DNA from: Hydrogenophaga pseudoflava
GTDB lineage: Bacteria; Pseudomonadota; Gammaproteobacteria; Burkholderiales; Burkholderiaceae_C
Assembly: GCF_031020795.1 (NCBI RefSeq)
Contig: NZ_JAVHJP010000003.1
Location: 489,408 to 553,407, forward strand
DNA: 64,000 bases
Reading direction: 5' to 3'
Positions 26,401-36,307 of the stretch are shown one piece after another. Position numbers and translations under genes: made by a program. The notes under the pieces were generated by a model that had not been told where the DNA came from, searched no databases, and worked only from the letters and a program-made list of their open reading frames with translations. How positions within the stretch are numbered: position 1 is the first letter of the stretch; every line of letters starts with the position of its first letter.

Positions 26401-27056
26401 GCGGGCTCCTTCAGGAAAAGTTGCAACGCCGCCTCCGTCAGGTCGTCGAGCGACGAGCGCCGTCCCGGTTCGAACCACTGCACCGCCCAGTTCAGCGCAC
26501 CGAAGATCATCAGCCGCGCCAGGCTCGGGTCGCCCTGCAGCTCACCGCTGTCGTGCAGCGCCTGCAGCACCGGCACCCAGACCGCCTCGTACTCGCGCCG
26601 CAATTCGTTGACCGCCTGGCGCTGCACGTCCGACAGCGAACGCCACTCGTAGAGCATCACGGGGATGAAGTCGCTCTCGGCGCCCAGCAGCACCTCCAGG
26701 TGGTTGCGCACCAGCACCCGCAGGCAGTCGCGCGCGCTCAGCGCCTGGCCATGGCTGGCCGCGGCGTGCATGGCGCCGGCCTGGCGCCCGCTGGCGCGCT
26801 GCATGCCTTCGAGCATCACGGCCGCAAGCAGCGCCTCCTTGTTCTCGAAGTGATAGAACGGCGAGCCCGAGCGCATGCCGGCCGCAGCGGCGATGTCGCG
26901 GGTGCTGGTGGCCGCAAAGCCCTGCTGGCGGAACAGGCGGGCCGCAGCGCGCAGCAGGTCCTGGCGGCGATTGCCATCGTCGCGCTCGTCGGCGGTCTTG
27001 CGGGGGCGCCCACGGGCGCGCTTGACCGCGTCGGGCGGAAGGGTGATTGCATTCAT
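26397..27056 (-). CDS. TetR-family regulator heading the atu-like operon
   Basis: A 219-residue TetR repressor. The N-terminal HTH spans about residues 30-75 (DLLRAAARLFRQQGFAATSTRDIAAAAGM then SPFYHFENKEALLAAV), and the C-terminal domain is helical with a GRPRK AT-hook-like element before the HTH. It is the first gene of the operon and overlaps the SDR gene by 4 bp, so it is probably autoregulated and co-transcribed with the genes it controls. A perfect palindrome lies 36 bp upstream. The ligand is likely an acyl-CoA of the pathway; that is inference. Confidence 0.9.
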   Translation of the reverse strand: MNAITLPPDAVKRARGRPRKTADERDDGNRRQDLLRAAARLFRQQGFAATSTRDIAAAAGMRSGSPFYHFENKEALLAAVMLEGMQRASGRQAGAMHAAASHGQALSARDCLRVLVRNHLEVLLGAESDFIPVMLYEWRSLSDVQRQAVNELRREYEAVWVPVLQALHDSGELQGDPSLARLMIFGALNWAVQWFEPGRRSSLDDLTEAALQLFLKEPA

Positions 27057-27091
27057 GAGGCCACACCCTAGCAGAGCACCTTATTTTTAGC

Positions 27092-27103
27092 AAGCATATG
27101 CTT
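27092..27103. promoter_or_regulatory. Perfect palindrome AAGCATATGCTT, candidate TetR operator
   Basis: Twelve-base perfect dyad upstream of the TetR gene. On the minus strand it sits between a possible -35 (TTTTCA) and a possible -10 (TAAAAA) about 16 bp apart, so bound repressor would block the polymerase. The 27057-27235 gap is A+T-rich compared with its surroundings and must also hold the promoter of the divergent gene at 27236. Confidence 0.55.
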
Positions 27104-27235
27104 TGTGAAAATATGGCGCCGCCCTCAATAAGCTCTTAAAAACTGATGGATGTTTAGCTATTTACTGATTTTTCGGAAGTCACGATCCTTCTAACATCGC
27201 GCGTCACGTTCCATTCATCCACGAAGGAGACCCTC

Positions 27236-28135
27236 ATGAAAAAACTGTTGTCCCTGTTGGCCGTCGTGCTGACACTGGGCCTGGGCACCGCTCACATGGA
27301 CGCCGAAGCCAAGCGCATCGGCGGCGGCAAGTCGCTGGGCATGCAGCGTCAGGCCACGCCCCCCGCCAAGACCCCGGACGTCACGCCGAATGCCGCTCCG
27401 GCGGCTGGCGCCGCTGCGGGCGCCGGTGCCGCGGCTGCGGCCCCCAAGCGCAACTGGCTGGGTCCGGTCGCCGGTCTGGCCGCGGGCCTGGGCCTGGCCG
27501 CACTGGCCTCTCACCTGGGCTTCGGTGAAGGGTTCGCCAACATGCTGATGATCGCCCTGCTGGTGATGATCGCGTTCGCCGCGTTCCGCTTCTTCATGGC
27601 CCGCCGCGCCGCGTCGCAGAACGGTGGCATGGCCTACGCCGGTGCGGGTGCCGGCGCCGGTGCGCCGAACAACGCCTTCCGCATGCCTGCCAGTCCGGCC
27701 CAGACCGGTGGCGCAGCGGCCGGCGGCTCGATGATCGGCGCCAACCTGCAAGGCGCTCAGCCGCGCATTCCGGCCGACTTCGACGTGGCCGCCTTCGAAC
27801 GCAACGCCAAGGTCAACTACATCCGCCTGCAGGCGGCCAACGACACCGGCAACCTGGACGACATCCGCCAGTTCACCTCGCCAGAGATGTTCGCCGAGCT
27901 GCAGATGGACATCCGCGACCGCAACGGCGCCACCCAGCACACCGACGTGCTGAGCCTGAACGCCCAGGTGCTGGAAGTGGCCGAAGACGGCGCCCTGTAT
28001 GTCGTCAGCGTGCGCTTTACCGGCGAACTGCGCGAAGACGGTGTGACCGGCCCGGTCGACGAGATCTGGCACCTGACCAAGCCGCGCCAGGGCAACGGCG
28101 GCTGGATCCTCGCGGGCATCCAGCAAGGCGCCTGA
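27236..28135 (+). CDS. Tim44-like domain membrane-associated protein
   Basis: A 299-residue protein. It has an N-terminal signal/anchor (residues 1-20), an Ala/Pro/Gly-rich linker, one hydrophobic segment near residues 98-120 (FANMLMIALLVMIAFAAFRFF), another low-complexity linker and a C-terminal Tim44-like domain (about 180-299) with DFDVAAFERNAKVNYIRLQAAND and DEIWHLTKP-GGWILAGIQQ. Bacterial Tim44-like proteins are inner-membrane proteins of uncertain role. A GAAGGAGA ribosome site precedes the ATG. A strong terminator follows, so it is probably monocistronic. Confidence 0.9.
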   Translation: MKKLLSLLAVVLTLGLGTAHMDAEAKRIGGGKSLGMQRQATPPAKTPDVTPNAAPAAGAAAGAGAAAAAPKRNWLGPVAGLAAGLGLAALASHLGFGEGFANMLMIALLVMIAFAAFRFFMARRAASQNGGMAYAGAGAGAGAPNNAFRMPASPAQTGGAAAGGSMIGANLQGAQPRIPADFDVAAFERNAKVNYIRLQAANDTGNLDDIRQFTSPEMFAELQMDIRDRNGATQHTDVLSLNAQVLEVAEDGALYVVSVRFTGELREDGVTGPVDEIWHLTKPRQGNGGWILAGIQQGA

Positions 28136-28166
28136 CCGATTGTTGTTCCACGAGTACTCCTCGCTT

Positions 28167-28195
28167 GCCCTGGCTGACCGCCGGGGCTTTTTTTT
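28167..28195 (+). terminator. Rho-independent terminator after the Tim44-like gene
   Basis: Arms GCCCTGG and CCGGGGC (one G-T wobble) enclose a seven-base loop and are followed by eight T. It separates the Tim44-like gene from the converging TyrR-family gene, which ends at 28201. Confidence 0.8.
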
Positions 28196-28200
28196 GCCCG

Positions 28201-29742
<1,542 letters not shown>

Positions 29743-29746
29743 GATT

Positions 29747-29764
29747 TGTACCGATTTCGATCCA
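29747..29764 (+). promoter_or_regulatory. TyrR-box-like site 1
   Basis: Eighteen-base element TGTA-N10-TCCA with G at position 2 and C at position 17, the two most constant bases of the TyrR box (TGTAAA-N6-TTTACA). It is the first copy of a 19-bp tandem repeat and starts 5 bp from the regulator start codon. It matches the consensus only in part. Confidence 0.55.
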
Positions 29765-29765
29765 T

Positions 29766-29783
29766 TGTATCGATTTCAATCCA
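29766..29783 (+). promoter_or_regulatory. TyrR-box-like site 2 (tandem copy)
   Basis: Second copy of the 19-bp unit, differing from the first at two positions (C to T and G to A). It keeps the TGTA start, the G2 and the C17. Tandem spacing of 19 bp means the two sites are nearly two helical turns apart. Confidence 0.55.
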
Positions 29784-29798
29784 GACTTGACCAATCAA

Positions 29799-29816
29799 CG
29801 TATCGAGATCAATACA
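29799..29816 (-). promoter_or_regulatory. TyrR-box-like site 3 (inverted)
   Basis: Third related element, reading TGTATTGATCTCGATACG on the minus strand, again with G2 and C17. It lies nearest the sigma-54 promoter, centred about 80 bp upstream of its -12 element, a normal enhancer distance. Confidence 0.5.
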
Positions 29817-29876
29817 CACCGGCGGCATGCCGGTCACTTTTCTTTTCAAATCAGGTACTTGCGGTGCCCGGCGCCA

Positions 29877-29892
29877 TGGCACGACGCTTGCA
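29877..29892 (+). promoter_or_regulatory. Sigma-54 (-24/-12) promoter of dadA
   Basis: TGGCACG-N4-TTGCA matches the sigma-54 consensus at every fixed base. It reads toward dadA, whose start codon is 61 bp downstream of its end. Together with the divergent GAFTGA-containing activator and upstream TyrR-like boxes it forms a complete enhancer-promoter arrangement. Confidence 0.85.
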
Positions 29893-29952
29893 AACCGCCG
29901 CATCGGGCCACAAGCGTCGCCATCGCGCCGCAGGCCCCGTCGGAGAAAAACA

Positions 29953-31206
29953 ATGAAGGTTCTGGTTCTGGGCAGCGGTGTCATCGGCACCACCATCGCG
30001 TACTACCTGGCGCGCGACGGCCACGAGGTCGAGGTGATCGAGCGCCAGCCCGGCCCGGCGCTGGAAACCAGCTACGCCAACGCCGGCGAGGTCTCGCCCG
30101 GCTATTCCGCGCCCTGGGCCGGCCCGGGCGTGCCGGTCAAGGCGATCAAGTGGCTGCTGATGCACCACAGCCCACTGGTCATCAAGCCCATGCTCGACCC
30201 GGCCATGTGGCGCTGGGGCCTGCAGATGCTGCGCAACTGCACCGAGGCGCGCTACCAGGTCAACAAGGGCCGCATGGTGCGGCTGGCCGAATACAGCCGC
30301 GACTGCCTCAAGGAGTTGCGCGACGACATCGGTATCCAGTACGACCACCGCGAGCAAGGCACGCTTCAGCTGTTTCGCACCCAGAAGCAGCTCGACGGCA
30401 CCGGCAAGGACATCGAGATCCTCAAGGAGTACGGCGTGCCCTACCAGGTGCTCGACCGCGCCGGCTACCTGCAGTACGAGCCCGCGCTGGCCGACGTGCA
30501 GGAGAAGTTCGTCGGCGCGCTGCGCCTGCCCGGCGACGAGACCGGCGACTGCTTCAAGTTCACCAACGCGCTGGCGGAAAAGGCCAAGGCGCTGGGCGTG
30601 ACATTCCGCTTCGGCGTGAGCATTGACGCACTGGAGAGCAAGGGCAACAAGATCACCGGCGTGCGCACCAGCGAAGGCCTCAAGACCGCCGACCGCTACG
30701 TGCTGGCACTGGGCAGCTATTCCACCGCGATGCTCGCGCCATTGGGCATCGACATCCCGGTTTACCCGGTCAAGGGCTTCTCGATCACCGTGCCCATCAC
30801 CAACGCGGCCAAGGCTCCCGAGTCGACCATCATGGACGAGACCCACAAAGTCGCCGTCACGCGCCTGGGCGACCGCATCCGGGTCGGCGGCACGGCGCAG
30901 CTCTCGGGCTTTGATCTGGAACTCAACGAGAGCCGGCGCAAGACGCTGGAGTTTGTCGTCACCGACCTGTTCCCCAAGGGCGGCGACGTGGCCAAGGCCG
31001 AGTTCTGGACCGGCCTGCGCCCGATGACACCGGACGGCACGCCCATCGTCGGCGGCTGCCAGTACGACAACCTGCTGCTGTCCACCGGCCACGGCACGCT
31101 GGGCTGGACCATGGCCACCGGCACCGGCCGCGTGATGGCCGACCTGATCGCCGGCCGCACGCCCGAGATCGGCATGGAAGGCCTCACGGTCGCACGCTAC
31201 CGCTGA
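29953..31206 (+). CDS. dadA: D-amino acid dehydrogenase
   Basis: FAD-dependent dehydrogenase of 417 residues that converts D-amino acids to 2-oxo acids, passing electrons to the respiratory chain at the inner membrane. The N-terminal dinucleotide fold [19 protein letters not shown], followed by [16 protein letters not shown], is characteristic of DadA. The C-terminal FAD site [15 protein letters not shown] and [18 protein letters not shown] is also conserved. The ATG at 29953 follows a weak GGAG. Control by the divergent TyrR-family activator suggests induction by aromatic amino acids rather than by alanine, the usual DadA inducer. No alanine racemase gene is adjacent. Confidence 0.96.
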   Translation: MKVLVLGSGVIGTTIAYYLARDGHEVEVIERQPGPALETSYANAGEVSPGYSAPWAGPGVPVKAIKWLLMHHSPLVIKPMLDPAMWRWGLQMLRNCTEARYQVNKGRMVRLAEYSRDCLKELRDDIGIQYDHREQGTLQLFRTQKQLDGTGKDIEILKEYGVPYQVLDRAGYLQYEPALADVQEKFVGALRLPGDETGDCFKFTNALAEKAKALGVTFRFGVSIDALESKGNKITGVRTSEGLKTADRYVLALGSYSTAMLAPLGIDIPVYPVKGFSITVPITNAAKAPESTIMDETHKVAVTRLGDRIRVGGTAQLSGFDLELNESRRKTLEFVVTDLFPKGGDVAKAEFWTGLRPMTPDGTPIVGGCQYDNLLLSTGHGTLGWTMATGTGRVMADLIAGRTPEIGMEGLTVARYR

Positions 31207-31224
31207 GCCCCGCACAATCGGTCG

Positions 31225-32289
31225 ATGGACCGATTTGTGCTCTTCCCCCTGTTGGCCGCCGCCGTGCTGGGCGCCGGCCTCGCCCTGCCCATGGGCGCCG
31301 TGCTGCTGCTGGCCAGCGTGTCCGCCCTGGTGGTGGCGGTCGTCAGCGCCGTGCACCACGCCGAGGTGATTGCCCACAAGGTGGGTGAACCCTTCGGTAC
31401 CCTGGTGCTGGCGCTGGCCGTCACCGTGATCGAGGTGGCCCTGGTGCTCTCGATGATGCTGGCCGGCGGCGCCAACGCCGCCACCGTGCCGCGCGACACC
31501 ATCTACTCCGCGGTCATGATCATCTGCAACGGCGTGGTCGGCATCTGCCTGCTGCTGGGTGGCCTGCAGCACCGCGAACAGCTGTTCCGCATCGAGGGCA
31601 CGGGCTCGGGCCTGGCCGCGCTGGTGGTGATGTCGACGCTGGTGATGGTCATGCCCTCGCTGACCACCAGCGCGCCCGGCGCCAGCTACACCGCCTCGCA
31701 ACTGCTGTTCGTGGCGGCCGGGTCGCTGGTGCTGTGGCTGGTGTTCGTGTTCATCCAGACCGTGCGCCACCGCGACTACTTCCTGCCCGCGGTGGGTGCG
31801 GAGGACGAGTCGGTGCACGCACCGCCGCCGGACGCTCGCGCGGCGCTGGCCAGCTTTGCCCTGCTGCTGGTGGCGCTGGTCAGCGTGGTCGGTCTGGCCA
31901 AACTGCTCTCTCCTTCGCTGGAGGCCCTGGTCCAGGCATGGCGCGCGCCGACGGCCGTCGTCGGCACGTTGATCGCCATCATCGTGCTCGCGCCCGAAAC
32001 CTGGGCCGCCATCCGCGCCGCCCGGGCCGACCGCCTGCAGACCAGCATGAACCTGGCCATCGGGTCGGCACTGGCCTCCATCGGTCTGACCATCCCGGTG
32101 GTGGTGCTGGCGGCGGTCTGGCTGGAACTGCCGCTGACCCTGGGCGTGACACCCAAGGACATGGCCCTGCTGGCGCTGACCTTCATCGTCGGCGCGATCA
32201 CCCTGGGCACGGGCCGTACCAACCTGATGCAGGGGGCCATCCACCTGGTGGTGTTCGCAGCCTTCCTGTTCCTGACTTTCGTGCCCTGA
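31225..32289 (+). CDS. chaA: Calcium/proton antiporter ChaA-type
   Basis: A 354-residue CaCA-superfamily antiporter with about eleven predicted membrane helices. Both alpha repeats show the family acidic motifs: GEPFGTLVLALAVTVIEVAL in the first half and VLAPETWAAIRAA plus NLAIGSALASIGLT in the second. It should export Ca2+ or Na+ in exchange for protons at the inner membrane. It is 18 bp downstream of dadA on the same strand and may be read through from it, though a functional link is not obvious. It converges with the HD gene 11 bp later. Confidence 0.92.
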   Translation: MDRFVLFPLLAAAVLGAGLALPMGAVLLLASVSALVVAVVSAVHHAEVIAHKVGEPFGTLVLALAVTVIEVALVLSMMLAGGANAATVPRDTIYSAVMIICNGVVGICLLLGGLQHREQLFRIEGTGSGLAALVVMSTLVMVMPSLTTSAPGASYTASQLLFVAAGSLVLWLVFVFIQTVRHRDYFLPAVGAEDESVHAPPPDARAALASFALLLVALVSVVGLAKLLSPSLEALVQAWRAPTAVVGTLIAIIVLAPETWAAIRAARADRLQTSMNLAIGSALASIGLTIPVVVLAAVWLELPLTLGVTPKDMALLALTFIVGAITLGTGRTNLMQGAIHLVVFAAFLFLTFVP

Positions 32290-32300
32290 GGTGGCGCCGC

Positions 32301-32699
32301 TCAGGCGCCCGCCTTCTCCACCGGCAGCGCCGCCTTGTAGACCGAATTCTTCGGCACGGCCATCAACCGCCGCAGCATGGGCTCGAAGTGGCTCAGCGGC
32401 AGGGTTTCGTTGGCCGGGTCCGGATGGTTGAACGAACCCAACGTATCGCCGATGTCGTGCAGCAGCGCGCACACCACGTACTCCTCGTCGCGCCCGTCCC
32501 GCAGCGCGAGGGTTGCGGTCTGCAGGCTGTGCGTCAGCCGGTCGACCGGAAAACCGCCGTGGTCACCGTCCAGCAGCTTCAGGTGGTCGAGCACCCGGTC
32601 GGGCAGGGTTTTGGCCATCGCCATGGCCTCGGGAAGGATGCAGGCCCAGTCTTCACGGGTGCTTTCTTCCATGCGTCTGAAGGTGGCTCTGGCGTTCAT
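32301..32699 (-). pseudogene. HD-domain phosphohydrolase-like gene with internal in-frame deletion
   Basis: A 132-residue open frame related to PhnZ/MIOX-like HD proteins. The first half is normal: LPDRVLDHLKLLDGDHGGFPVDRLTHSLQ and the metal motif in CALLHDIGDTLGSFNH. The sequence then jumps directly to DPANETLPLSHFEPMLRRL, which in the relatives I know is the C-terminal end after about 60 further residues. The missing part normally carries the later His and Asp metal ligands and the substrate helices. The frame is intact and has a ribosome site, so the gene may have been shortened recently by a clean deletion. I think it is probably inactive, but a minimal functional form cannot be excluded. 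Confidence 0.6.
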
Positions 32700-32822
32700 C
32701 GGTGTCTCCTGGGATCGGCGGTCTGACAGGTCGCTTCTCAGGCCATCGTCCCCCAAAGCACGAGCCCCCACAAGACCAGTTTCCCGAACACCAGTCACCT
32801 GGCAGACAGCCGGTACAGCCGG

Positions 32823-34100
32823 TCAGCGCAGGCCCATGCAGTTGGCGTAGAAGGTGGTGGTGGCGGGCCAGTCGGAGAACACGCCGACCACGCCCACGTC
32901 CTTGGCCAGCACGTGCAGCGCCTGCAGCATGTCGCCCTCGTTCTTCACCGCGCTGTCGAAGGTCTGGTAGTACCAGCCGTTGCTGCCGTCGGCCAGGATG
33001 CCCGAGCGCTCCAGCGTCCAGGTGATCAGGCCGAGGCCGGCGGCCTTCGCGTCCCTGGCGGCCTGCGAGGGCACGATCTTCCCGCCCTCGGCCGCCAGCA
33101 GCGCGAAGGTCGGAGGCGCCCAGAAGTGGATGCCCTGTGACTTGTAGCCCGACAGGGTCCTGAGGTCGGGCAGATCGGCCACCGAATTGGCGTCGTCCAG
33201 GTACACCGCCTGCCTGCCGAACGCGGCCTCGTTGTTCACCCAGTACAGCACGTCGCCGATGTCGAAGGACTGCGGGAACACGTCGCGCGGCGCCACCTTC
33301 GCGGCCTTGTACTCGTCGATCATCTTCTGCGCGTAGGCCTGCTGGGTGAAGCCGTCGAACGGCATGGCCACGCTCGGGCTCTTGAGTTCGGGCGTCATCT
33401 TCACGCCCAGCCGCTTGAACAGCTCGATCGATTCGGCGTGGGTCATCAGCGTGCCGCTGGTGGGGCCCGAATACAGGTCGGTGCGCCAGTTGGCCGTGCC
33501 ACCCAGGTACTGCTCGGGCGTGCGCGCCGCGGGGTTGAAGGCGTCCATCTTGCCGCGCAGTGTCTTGAACTCGGCCAGCGTGATGTCGCTGGTGCGGCAT
33601 TCGGCCTTGGCCGGCGTCACCACCTTGCCCTCGGCGTCGAGCACGGCCGGCACGAAGGGCTGGGTGCACTTGGCGGCCAGCGGCGTGACCAGGATGTTGG
33701 TGGTCGTGTGCAGGTCGTTCTGCGCATGGCGGCAGACTAGTTCCTTGTCCTTGGTGAAGGTGACGTCGCATTCCACGATGCCGGCACCCATGCGCGCGGC
33801 GGCCGTGTACGACTCCACCGTGTGCTCGGGGAACTGCATGGCGGCGCCGCGGTGCCCGATGGAGAAGTCGCGCGGCGTGAAGTCGCCTCGCTGGGCGCAG
33901 CGCTGCAGATCGCGCTTGAGCGGACCGTCGGCCATGTCGTCGACCAGGAAGAAAGGCCGCGGGCCGAGTTGCACATGGCTCGGGCGCCCGGCGCCGCCAT
34001 GCGAGGCGTGGCGATGGGCGGCGGCAGGCGACTGGGCCAGCGCCATGGAAGCGGTCAGGCCGAGCAAGGCCAGACCCAGGACACGGGGCAAGAACGACAT
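32823..34100 (-). CDS. Periplasmic glycerophosphodiester phosphodiesterase
   Basis: A GDPD-family enzyme of 425 residues that cleaves glycerophosphodiesters to glycerol-3-phosphate and an alcohol. A Sec signal peptide occupies residues 1-22 ([14 protein letters not shown]), so it acts in the periplasm. Catalytic landmarks are [18 protein letters not shown] (His and Arg plus Glu), [21 protein letters not shown] (metal ligands) and the C-terminal [10 protein letters not shown]. It is longer than E. coli GlpQ, with an insert around residues 150-200 containing two Cys. It stands alone on the minus strand. Confidence 0.92.
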   Translation of the reverse strand: MSFLPRVLGLALLGLTASMALAQSPAAAHRHASHGGAGRPSHVQLGPRPFFLVDDMADGPLKRDLQRCAQRGDFTPRDFSIGHRGAAMQFPEHTVESYTAAARMGAGIVECDVTFTKDKELVCRHAQNDLHTTTNILVTPLAAKCTQPFVPAVLDAEGKVVTPAKAECRTSDITLAEFKTLRGKMDAFNPAARTPEQYLGGTANWRTDLYSGPTSGTLMTHAESIELFKRLGVKMTPELKSPSVAMPFDGFTQQAYAQKMIDEYKAAKVAPRDVFPQSFDIGDVLYWVNNEAAFGRQAVYLDDANSVADLPDLRTLSGYKSQGIHFWAPPTFALLAAEGGKIVPSQAARDAKAAGLGLITWTLERSGILADGSNGWYYQTFDSAVKNEGDMLQALHVLAKDVGVVGVFSDWPATTTFYANCMGLR

Positions 34101-34254
34101 GGGGATTCCCTCCGGTGGGATGAACGAATGATCGGTGGTGCAGCGGTGCGCCTTCAACAGGCGCCCGACCGGCGGATCATCGGAAGGGGGTGTGACGTGG
34201 GTATGACGGGGCTAGTTCATGTCGCCCCCCTTGCGGGCAGCGGGCACGACCTGG

Positions 34255-35253
34255 TCATCGGCATTGTCTGAGCTTGTTTTCGATCTTCCTGAGTGCTTCG
34301 AGTCGCTCGGCACGATGCGGCCAACTGGCAGAGGCCTCTGCCTGGACGCGTTGCAGTCGAATGGATTCAATGGCCAGCGTCAGCACCCTCTCATCACACA
34401 CACCCCGCAGTTTGAGATCGGCAAAAGCCAAACCAACGGTTGCGTCGTAGCGCAACTCGTTGTCCATGGACTCGATACCCGCGTAACCCCACCTCACGCA
34501 GAGCTGCTTGAAGAAGTGCAGCGGATCAACTTCTCGACCTGCTTCGAGCCATTGTCGATACGCACTCAACAGATCGGCGCCGGTGTCGCTTCCGTTGGGG
34601 GCGAATGAATCAGCAACGTCCCAGAAGAATGGGTCGTCCAGGATCTTGCGCGCCTTCGGATGGAAATCCTCCCAGTTAATGAACAGCCTTTCCCAGGAAG
34701 ACATGGCTTCGCGTTTGGCTTCTTCTGCTGCACTCAACGCTGCTGCAAGACGTTGGAGATCGGCATCGGTGGTTGGGATGCGGAGCCGCGCAGCTTCGCA
34801 ATGAGCGAAAAACGCATCGAGATCAAAATCATCAGCAGGCTTGATTCGACTTCTCATCAACGACAGTGCGCGACAGACCTCGTCCACACCCCTCTCAAAC
34901 ACGGGCAGAGACAGACGATCAGAAGTTTTCCCTCCCCGGTCCTCCTCCAGTTCGCTGGCCACTTCAATCTCGACCCGGCCCTTCGCTCTTCGGTAGTTGA
35001 TCTTCGGAAGGGTTGATCGGTAGCTGTCGTGCTGCTGCAGCAGCGTTTGCAGGTTTTTTTGGGGTGAACCCACGTTCCGAAAATGGAGCGTCACGATCAA
35101 CTCCCTGACCGCGCCGCCAAACTCGTCAGCACCCATCATCAGAAAGTGGGCAATGGGCGCCAGCGCGGTGTGAGCGCCGTACATGTTGTACGACTTCGCC
35201 ATGACATAAAAATCCAAGCCGGTCTCCCTACAAATGGCGCGAAGGCCCCTCAC
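34255..35253 (-). CDS. Unrecognised 332-residue protein of lower G+C
   Basis: I do not recognise this protein with confidence. The only possible start near the 5' end is GTG at 35253, since an in-frame TGA lies 18 bp upstream; ATG at 35202 is an alternative. It is soluble, with a beta-rich first part, a helical middle and a conserved-looking motif near residues 205-235 (DPFFWDVADSFAPNGSDTG then YRQW) that recalls the small YfeS-type proteins. G+C is visibly below that of its neighbours (many stretches near 53-58%), and no partner gene adjoins it, so recent acquisition is likely. A role in conflict or immunity systems is possible but not supported directly. Confidence 0.6.
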   Translation of the reverse strand: MRGLRAICRETGLDFYVMAKSYNMYGAHTALAPIAHFLMMGADEFGGAVRELIVTLHFRNVGSPQKNLQTLLQQHDSYRSTLPKINYRRAKGRVEIEVASELEEDRGGKTSDRLSLPVFERGVDEVCRALSLMRSRIKPADDFDLDAFFAHCEAARLRIPTTDADLQRLAAALSAAEEAKREAMSSWERLFINWEDFHPKARKILDDPFFWDVADSFAPNGSDTGADLLSAYRQWLEAGREVDPLHFFKQLCVRWGYAGIESMDNELRYDATVGLAFADLKLRGVCDERVLTLAIESIRLQRVQAEASASWPHRAERLEALRKIENKLRQCR

Positions 35254-35429
35254 GCGATCCCAGATTTTCGGTCAGGCAACGACATAGGCCAATACGGAGC
35301 CCCCATACGCACTCGTTTCTGGCGCCGCAAACTGCCCAGCCCGCACAGGGTAAAGCATTGCGCAGGCCAAGAGAGGGACGCACACTGCCGACTTCCGATG
35401 GCTCCCGTTCCTTCCCTGTGAGACCCTTC

Positions 35430-35822
35430 ATGACCCCGACTCCCACACCGTTCTTAGCACATGTCTTTCGGCTGCTGGCCGCAGCAGCGTTCGCGGTGTT
35501 GGTGTCCCTGCCCGCCGCCGCCCACCACGGCTGGGTCTGGGCGGAAGACGTGAACTCCGAACTCACGGGCACCATCGTCGCGGCCAAGCTGGGCAACCCG
35601 CATGGCGAGCTGACGCTGGCGGTGGATGGGGCGAACTGGATCGTCGAGGTCGGCCAGCCCTGGCGCAACGAGCGGGCCGGACTCAAGGACGCGATGCTGG
35701 CCAAGGGCGTGAAGCTCACCGTGTCGGGCCACAAACACAGCGACCCGAAAAAGAAGGTCTTCAAGGCCGAGCGCCTGGTGATCGACGGCAAGACCTACGA
35801 CCTCTACCCCGACCGCAACTGA
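35430..35822 (+). CDS. DUF6152-type periplasmic protein
   Basis: A 130-residue exported protein. The signal peptide (residues 1-31) ends VSLPAAAHHGW, and the mature domain is a small beta-barrel-like fold with TGTIVAAKLGNPHGELTL and WIVEVGQPWRNERAGL, typical of DUF6152 proteins, which have an OB-fold-like shape. The conserved HH after the signal peptide and H in NPH may bind metal. Its stop overlaps the start of the next gene (TGATG), so the two are coupled. Function unknown. Confidence 0.8.
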   Translation: MTPTPTPFLAHVFRLLAAAAFAVLVSLPAAAHHGWVWAEDVNSELTGTIVAAKLGNPHGELTLAVDGANWIVEVGQPWRNERAGLKDAMLAKGVKLTVSGHKHSDPKKKVFKAERLVIDGKTYDLYPDRN

Positions 35823-36307
35823 TGCCGCTGGAGTCGCTGGCCGCCGCACTGCAGGCCAGCGGCCTGTCGGAGCTGCTGCGTGCCTCGGTCTGGCTCTACC
35901 CGCTGGTGAACACCGGCCATGTGGTGGGCATCGCGCTGCTGTTCGGCGCCATCGTCCCGCTGGACCTGCGGCTGCTCGGGGTGTTCCGGGCGGTGCCGCT
36001 GGCGCCGCTGGTCAGCACCCTGGTGCCCGTGTCCGTCGCCGGGCTGCTGCTGGCGCTGGCCAGCGGCGCGCTGCTCTTCGCCACGCGCCCGCTGGACTAC
36101 GTGGTTGAGCCGCTGTTCGGCATCAAGCTGGCGCTGCTGGGCGCGGCGGTGCTCAACGCACTGTGGCTGCGGTTCGATCCGGAGTGGCGGCGCCTGGGCG
36201 CCGCACCCGGCGCGGCAACCTGCCGGGGCTGGCGCGTGCACGGTGCGCTGTCGCTGCTGCTCTGGCTGGGGGTGATCACCGCAGGCCGGCTGATCGGCTA
36301 CCGGTAG
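35822..36307 (+). CDS. DUF6644/DUF2214-like four-helix membrane protein
   Basis: A 161-residue inner-membrane protein with four or five hydrophobic helices. The second helix contains LVNTGHVVGIALLFGAIVPLDLRLLG, whose His and Asp recall heme- or copper-binding membrane proteins found with DUF6152 genes. It is co-translated with that gene and ends inside the converging sigma factor gene (10-bp overlap). Relatives are uncharacterised. The pair may handle a metal or redox factor in the envelope. Confidence 0.75.
   Translation: MPLESLAAALQASGLSELLRASVWLYPLVNTGHVVGIALLFGAIVPLDLRLLGVFRAVPLAPLVSTLVPVSVAGLLLALASGALLFATRPLDYVVEPLFGIKLALLGAAVLNALWLRFDPEWRRLGAAPGAATCRGWRVHGALSLLLWLGVITAGRLIGYR

Noticed and set aside
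17893-27056. Leucine/isovalerate (liu) degradation operon
   Set aside because: The carboxylase, hydratase and dehydrogenase types overlap with liu clusters, but no hydroxymethylglutaryl-CoA lyase is present and the beta-subunit sequence looks more like AtuC. Not fully excluded.
34255-35253. Defence or toxin-immunity gene
   Set aside because: Lower G+C and orphan status are suggestive, but there is no effector, nuclease or partner gene beside it and no recognised immunity domain.
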